From Nitrosomonas sp. (GTDB lineage: Bacteria; Pseudomonadota; Gammaproteobacteria; Burkholderiales; Nitrosomonadaceae), in assembly GCA_003514765.1 (NCBI GenBank), contig DOOY01000175.1:1-9885 (forward strand): a stretch of 9,885 bases of DNA. Direction: 5' to 3'. Position numbers and translations under genes: made by a program. Shown here one piece after another: positions 6,851-9,885 of the stretch. The notes under the pieces were generated by a model, which saw nothing but the letters and a program-made list of their open reading frames with translations, ran no database searches and had not been told where the DNA came from. Position 1 is the stretch's first letter; every line of letters begins with the position of its first letter.

Positions 6851-7768
6851 TCACCCCGGTTTTTTTAGAAACCGGGATGGATTTTGCGGCACATCTTTGT
6901 GTCTGATTTCAAAATGCAAATGCGGCCCTGTTGAACGCCCGGTACTGCCAACTTCCGCAATCTTCTCCCCTTGTGTAACAACCTGACCGACTTCAACATG
7001 CAATTTTGAAGCATGCGCATAACGACTTAAGATATCGTCGCCATGGTCGATTTCGACCATCTTACCATACACAGAATGCCTGTCGGAATAAACAACGACC
7101 CCGCCGGCTGCTGCGCGGATAGGCGTTCCTTTTTTTGCCGCAAAATCGACGCCTTCATGAAAAGCGCGCTTTCCTGTAAAAGGATCAAACCGGAATCCGA
7201 AACCCGAAGAATACCAATCGGTTTCAACCGGCATGACCGTAGGCAGCACGCGTTGTGACAACCGTTCACTGCGAAACAACACCTCCAGTGCCCCGAGTTT
7301 ATCCGTTCGCTCATCCAGCATCATAGCTAATTCATGCAGTTTTTGATCAAGTTCTCCCACTGAAATTATATTTGCATGTAAATCCTCATATGCGCCGCCT
7401 TGTCCCGGCGGCTGATCCAGCATGAAATCTTCAAGCTCCAGACCGGATGATTCCAGCAACTGAACACCCAAGGCGTCAAGACGCATCAATTGCGCTTGCA
7501 TTTGCCCCAGCCTGGTTGCCATCGTATTTAAATTGTAATGTAACTGCGATTGTATCTTTTGGTGTCTTTTCTCCTGCGGATTAACCAGCAGTGCTTTTAA
7601 AACCGGCGCATCAATTCGATCCGCATAACGTAACGACAAAAAATTCAAGCCTAAAGCCAATAACAGCACAGCCATTAGTAATACACCTGCAAGTAATGTA
7701 AGATGTACCTTGGTTAGCAAAAATTTTTTTGCTTGTGCAGATTGGCTGGAAATCAAAATAATATTCAT
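6851..7768 (-). CDS. Membrane-anchored M23-family (LytM-type) peptidoglycan peptidase
   Basis: A 305-residue protein with an N-terminal cytoplasmic stub, one membrane helix (about 22-46), a helical and probably coiled-coil stretch (about 66-170), and a C-terminal M23/LytM domain (about 185-295). The zinc site looks intact: HEGVD (H204, D208) and HLH (H283, H285), with the usual GTPIRAAAGGVVVYS and GSTGRSTGPHLHFEIR blocks. Active M23 enzymes cleave peptide crosslinks in peptidoglycan; the coiled-coil form resembles MepM- and EnvC-like proteins, some of which instead activate amidases. Because the metal ligands are present I favour an active enzyme. Its place upstream of secA and next to a divergent DciA gene matches an arrangement I recall from other beta- and gammaproteobacteria such as Pseudomonas. 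No strong Shine-Dalgarno sequence precedes the ATG. Confidence 0.9.
   Translation of the reverse strand: MNIILISSQSAQAKKFLLTKVHLTLLAGVLLMAVLLLALGLNFLSLRYADRIDAPVLKALLVNPQEKRHQKIQSQLHYNLNTMATRLGQMQAQLMRLDALGVQLLESSGLELEDFMLDQPPGQGGAYEDLHANIISVGELDQKLHELAMMLDERTDKLGALEVLFRSERLSQRVLPTVMPVETDWYSSGFGFRFDPFTGKRAFHEGVDFAAKKGTPIRAAAGGVVVYSDRHSVYGKMVEIDHGDDILSRYAHASKLHVEVGQVVTQGEKIAEVGSTGRSTGPHLHFEIRHKDVPQNPSRFLKKPG
6855..6876 (-). repeat. Perfect hairpin across the 3' end of the M23 gene
   Basis: CCCGGTTT (6855-6862) and AAACCGGG (6869-6876) form an eight-base-pair perfect stem with a six-base loop, within the last codons of the gene just before its TGA at 6853-6851. No T-tract follows on either strand, so it is not a standard terminator; it could protect the message end or be a by-product of the codons for RFLKKPG. 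Confidence 0.45.
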
Positions 7769-7780
7769 AGTGTTAATTTT

Positions 7781-7800
7781 GGGTATTTTTTAAAATAACC
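7781..7800. promoter_or_regulatory. Imperfect palindrome between divergent M23 and dciA starts
   Basis: GGTATTTT and AAAATAACC form an inverted repeat (one extra base in the right arm) that fills most of the 32 bases between the two start codons and directly abuts the dciA ATG. It could be a shared operator, but being so AT-rich it could also be chance. Any promoters for these two genes must lie at least partly within the opposite coding region. Confidence 0.25.
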
Positions 7801-8268
7801 ATGACCTCTCAGAATATAAAAACCTATCTTCGTACCCTGGGTAAAAATCCCGAATACACAGATTTATTTAATCAGGTAACGCAATTAAATAAAATGCAAC
7901 AGATGCTGACGGCATCAGCCGTTATTCCGGCTCATCTCAACAAACACTGTCAACTTGGCCAGATAACGCACGGCCGGTTAACACTGTTAGCTGAAAACGC
8001 ATCCGTTGCAGCAAAACTCAAACATATTTCACCATCACTCTTGCAAAAAATACAAAATCTGGGATGGCAAATTACAGCAATCAAAATCATGGTGCAAAAA
8101 CCAGGCCATGCCAGTTCTACTGCTGTATCACATCAGGGGAAAACACCGCATTTCAAAAAAACAAAAATCAGCAACACGGGCGTTGAATGCCTGAATCGCC
8201 TGGCTCGCACATTACCTGATTCGGAGCTCAAAAACAGCATCCAGCGACTTCTTAAAAATCACGTCTAA
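7801..8268 (+). CDS. dciA: DUF721/DciA-family protein, probable replicative helicase loader
   Basis: A 155-residue basic protein. Residues about 25-100 fit the DUF721 (DciA) fold: a helix, then IPAHLNKHCQLGQITHGRLTLLAENASVAAKLKHISPSLLQKI and a final strand ITAIKIMVQ. A lysine-rich linker (about 100-125) leads to a C-terminal helical region LNRLARTLPDSELKNSIQRLLKN. DciA proteins bind the DnaB helicase and help it load in bacteria that lack DnaC or DnaI. The assignment rests on the pattern of hydrophobic and conserved residues and on the neighbouring M23-secA genes, a context in which I recall this family being found. The ATG at 7801 has no clear Shine-Dalgarno sequence. The gene is divergent from the M23 gene by 32 bases. 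Confidence 0.75.
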   Translation: MTSQNIKTYLRTLGKNPEYTDLFNQVTQLNKMQQMLTASAVIPAHLNKHCQLGQITHGRLTLLAENASVAAKLKHISPSLLQKIQNLGWQITAIKIMVQKPGHASSTAVSHQGKTPHFKKTKISNTGVECLNRLARTLPDSELKNSIQRLLKNHV

Positions 8269-8275
8269 GATTTTT
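8254..8275 (+). terminator. Weak terminator-like hairpin over the dciA stop codon
   Basis: AAAAATC (8254-8260) and GATTTTT (8269-8275) form a seven-base-pair stem with an eight-base loop that contains the TAA stop at 8266-8268; the right arm itself supplies the T-tract. The stem is mostly A-T, so termination would be inefficient. There is no better candidate before the next gene. Confidence 0.3.
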
Positions 8276-8675
8276 ACAGCACAACCGAGCTCATGCGACT
8301 ACCCGACGCACTTATCTCGCTTATCTAAAAATTAGCTTTATTAATAACCCCAATTCTAAAATAATTCAAAATCAATGTCATATTGTTTTTATGGGTTATC
8401 AGCATTCATTATTACTGTAATTTACTGGCGAGATAGCATCCATACAAACTTAAAAAGCACTACCGTCAGCACAATTTTTACAACCAATTTTCATGCCAAT
8501 TCAACTGTCTCGTATATAATCGGCACAAAAGTTCATAGAATTCCTAATGCAGGATTCTCAACACACACAGGCAAAACGCCACTTGCACAAACCATTTTAA
8601 TTAGCTTATGTCAATTGTATCGCAACTTCTTAATCATTTTTCCATCCAATCGATTTTGTAAAAACCATCTTGTCT
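8276..8675. other. Non-coding AT-rich region between dciA and the RNB gene
   Basis: About 400 bases without a gene I can support. A 105-codon open frame (8375-8692, plus strand) crosses it but looks spurious: no ribosome site, low-complexity Ser/Thr/Ile/Phe composition, no family resemblance, and a 17-base overlap with the start of the RNB gene. The only promoter-like element I see is the TATAAT at 8515-8520. Confidence 0.6.
8515..8520 (+). promoter_or_regulatory. Candidate -10 box for the RNB exoribonuclease gene
   Basis: A perfect TATAAT followed by CGGC, a GC-rich discriminator-like patch. No good -35 hexamer is present at 15-19 bases upstream and there is no extended TGn. If used, it would give a leader of about 150 bases before the ATG at 8676. 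Confidence 0.35.
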
Positions 8676-9885
8676 ATGAATGTTTTTTATGAAGAGTCGG
8701 GAAGTTTCAAAGTAGGCGCTATCCTGGCTGACAACGCTACATCGCTACAAGTGGAAGCAGCACATGGCAAGCGCTCAAAAATCAAAGCGGCATCCGTTCT
8801 GCTGCGCTTTGAAACACCGACGTTATCCGAGTTTCTGAATCAGGCACAAAAAGTGGCGGATGAACTGGATCCCGATTTCCTTTGGGAATGCTGCATACAA
8901 GACGGCGAATTCGAAAGCGACACACTTGCCGCTGACTATTTCGGACATACTCCCGATCCGGTGGAGGCTGCTGCCACAATGATCTTGCTGCACAATGCGC
9001 CAATGTATTTTTACAAAAAAGGCAAAGGCCGCTATAAAGCCGCACCGCCCGATGCACTTAAGGCTGCCATTGCCGGTCAGGAAAGAAAACGCCAGCAGGC
9101 CGAACTTAAAGCACGATACGTGGAACAACTTTGCAGCGGCATCTTGCCCGAAGAATTCAAATCCATTGCTTCCAATTTACTGTACAAACCTGACAAAAAC
9201 ACCATTGAGTGGAAAGCGCTTTACGATGCATGCGCTCAAATGAAGCTGTCGGTACCCAGATTGCTGGAAAAATGCGGCGCCATCACTTCGTCACATGATT
9301 ATCATTTCAATCAGTTTCTCTGGGAACATTTTCCCAACGGGATAGATTTTAGCGAGGTTAACCGGCAACAGGATTTAAATGATTCTGATGACTTGCCCAT
9401 CGCCGAGGTTGCTGCTTTCAGTATTGATGACGCGTCCACGACAGAAATTGATGACGCCTTTTCGATTACGCCGTTAAAACTGGGTAGCTTCCGCATCGGC
9501 ATTCATATTGCAGCGCCCGCACTGGGCATTCAACCGGATTCTCCTTTGGATGAAACCGCAGCCGACCGTCTGTCAACAGTCTATGTGCCCGGCAGAAAGA
9601 TTACCATGTTGCCGGATACCGCCATTAATCACTACACACTCGGTGAAAACCGGATTTGTCCGGCTGTTTCGCTCTATCTGGACGTTGCTGATGACTATAC
9701 AGTTACGCATATTGAAAGCCGGATCGAAATGATAAACATTGCAGCAAATCTGCGCCATGATACGCTGGAAATCTATTTTAATGAAAACACCCTGAGTGAA
9801 AATGATTCAAAACATCCTTTCATAGAAGAATTACGTATCTTATGGCATTTTGCAGGCAAAATGGAAACCATTCGTGGCAAGGCCA
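8676..9885 (+). CDS. RNB-domain (RNase II/R-family) exoribonuclease, 3' end missing
   Basis: 403 codons are present and the frame stays open to the right edge; family members of this kind are about 650 residues, so roughly the last third is missing. The protein begins MNVFYEESGSFKVGAILADN, typical of a beta-proteobacterial RNB subfamily. Residues 1 to about 235 form the N-terminal RNA-binding part, including KRSKIKAASVLLRF (31-44). The RNB catalytic domain starts at about 240 with AFSIDDASTTEIDDAFSI; D251, E257, D259 and D260 align with the four metal-binding aspartates of RNase II, the second being Glu here. IGIHIAAPALG follows, the counterpart of the HIADVSHYV stretch of RNase R. These enzymes digest RNA from the 3' end to nucleotides. 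Start chosen: ATG at 8676, the first after the in-frame TAA at 8631 and giving the expected N-terminus; no Shine-Dalgarno sequence is evident. Confidence 0.9.
   Translation, partial: MNVFYEESGSFKVGAILADNATSLQVEAAHGKRSKIKAASVLLRFETPTLSEFLNQAQKVADELDPDFLWECCIQDGEFESDTLAADYFGHTPDPVEAAATMILLHNAPMYFYKKGKGRYKAAPPDALKAAIAGQERKRQQAELKARYVEQLCSGILPEEFKSIASNLLYKPDKNTIEWKALYDACAQMKLSVPRLLEKCGAITSSHDYHFNQFLWEHFPNGIDFSEVNRQQDLNDSDDLPIAEVAAFSIDDASTTEIDDAFSITPLKLGSFRIGIHIAAPALGIQPDSPLDETAADRLSTVYVPGRKITMLPDTAINHYTLGENRICPAVSLYLDVADDYTVTHIESRIEMINIAANLRHDTLEIYFNENTLSENDSKHPFIEELRILWHFAGKMETIRGKA

Noticed and set aside
8344..8399. ATAACCC and GGGTTAT as a seven-base inverted repeat.
   Set aside because: The arms are 42 bases apart in AT-rich sequence; expected by chance.
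8375..8692. A 105-codon plus-strand open frame upstream of the RNB gene.
   Set aside because: No ribosome-binding site, low-complexity AT-driven composition, no recognisable family, and it overlaps the well-supported RNB start by 17 bases.
8823..9128. A 101-codon minus-strand open frame opposite the RNB gene.
   Set aside because: The plus strand encodes a conserved RNB N-terminal region; the minus frame has no family features.

Overview
The window looks like ordinary chromosomal DNA from a betaproteobacterium. A Nitrosomonas-like member of the Nitrosomonadales is my best guess, made from recall of protein sequences and not from any search. Support comes from the cytochrome bc1 genes followed directly by sspA-sspB, from a Qo motif of the PVWY type in cytochrome b (the form known for beta- and gammaproteobacteria), and from the DUF721(DciA)-M23 peptidase-secA block. 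There are no insertion sequences, CRISPR arrays, phage genes, tRNAs or rRNAs that I can support.

Layout. Positions 1-3425 hold a compact minus-strand cluster read in the order petA (Rieske protein), petB (cytochrome b), petC (cytochrome c1), sspA, sspB (cut by the left edge). Junctions are very tight: petA/petB abut, petB/petC and sspA/sspB overlap by four bases, and petC/sspA are 50 bases apart. A 535-base non-coding stretch (3426-3960) separates petA from the end of secA. It contains the best promoter-like sequence in the window, an extended -10 reading toward petA, and a roughly 340-base leader with repeated elements that could pair. secA (3961-6672) and an M23-type membrane-anchored peptidase (6851-7768) follow on the minus strand. 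The 178 bases between them hold a good intrinsic terminator that seems to overlap a candidate secA promoter. A DciA/DUF721 gene (7801-8268) points the opposite way, with only 32 bases between the two start codons. After a 407-base gap comes the first 60% or so of an RNB-family exoribonuclease gene (8676 to the right edge, plus strand).

How the genes work together. PetABC form the quinol:cytochrome c oxidoreductase of the respiratory chain. SspA is an RNA-polymerase-associated stress regulator and SspB delivers ssrA-tagged proteins to ClpXP. SecA drives preprotein export through SecYEG, including export of petC's signal-peptide-bearing product; the Rieske protein more likely uses Tat. The M23 protein acts on, or regulates action on, peptidoglycan. 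DciA assists the replicative helicase, and the RNB protein degrades RNA.

I see no new biological system here. The points most worth a second look are regulatory: the secA terminator/promoter overlap and the long petA leader with its repeats.
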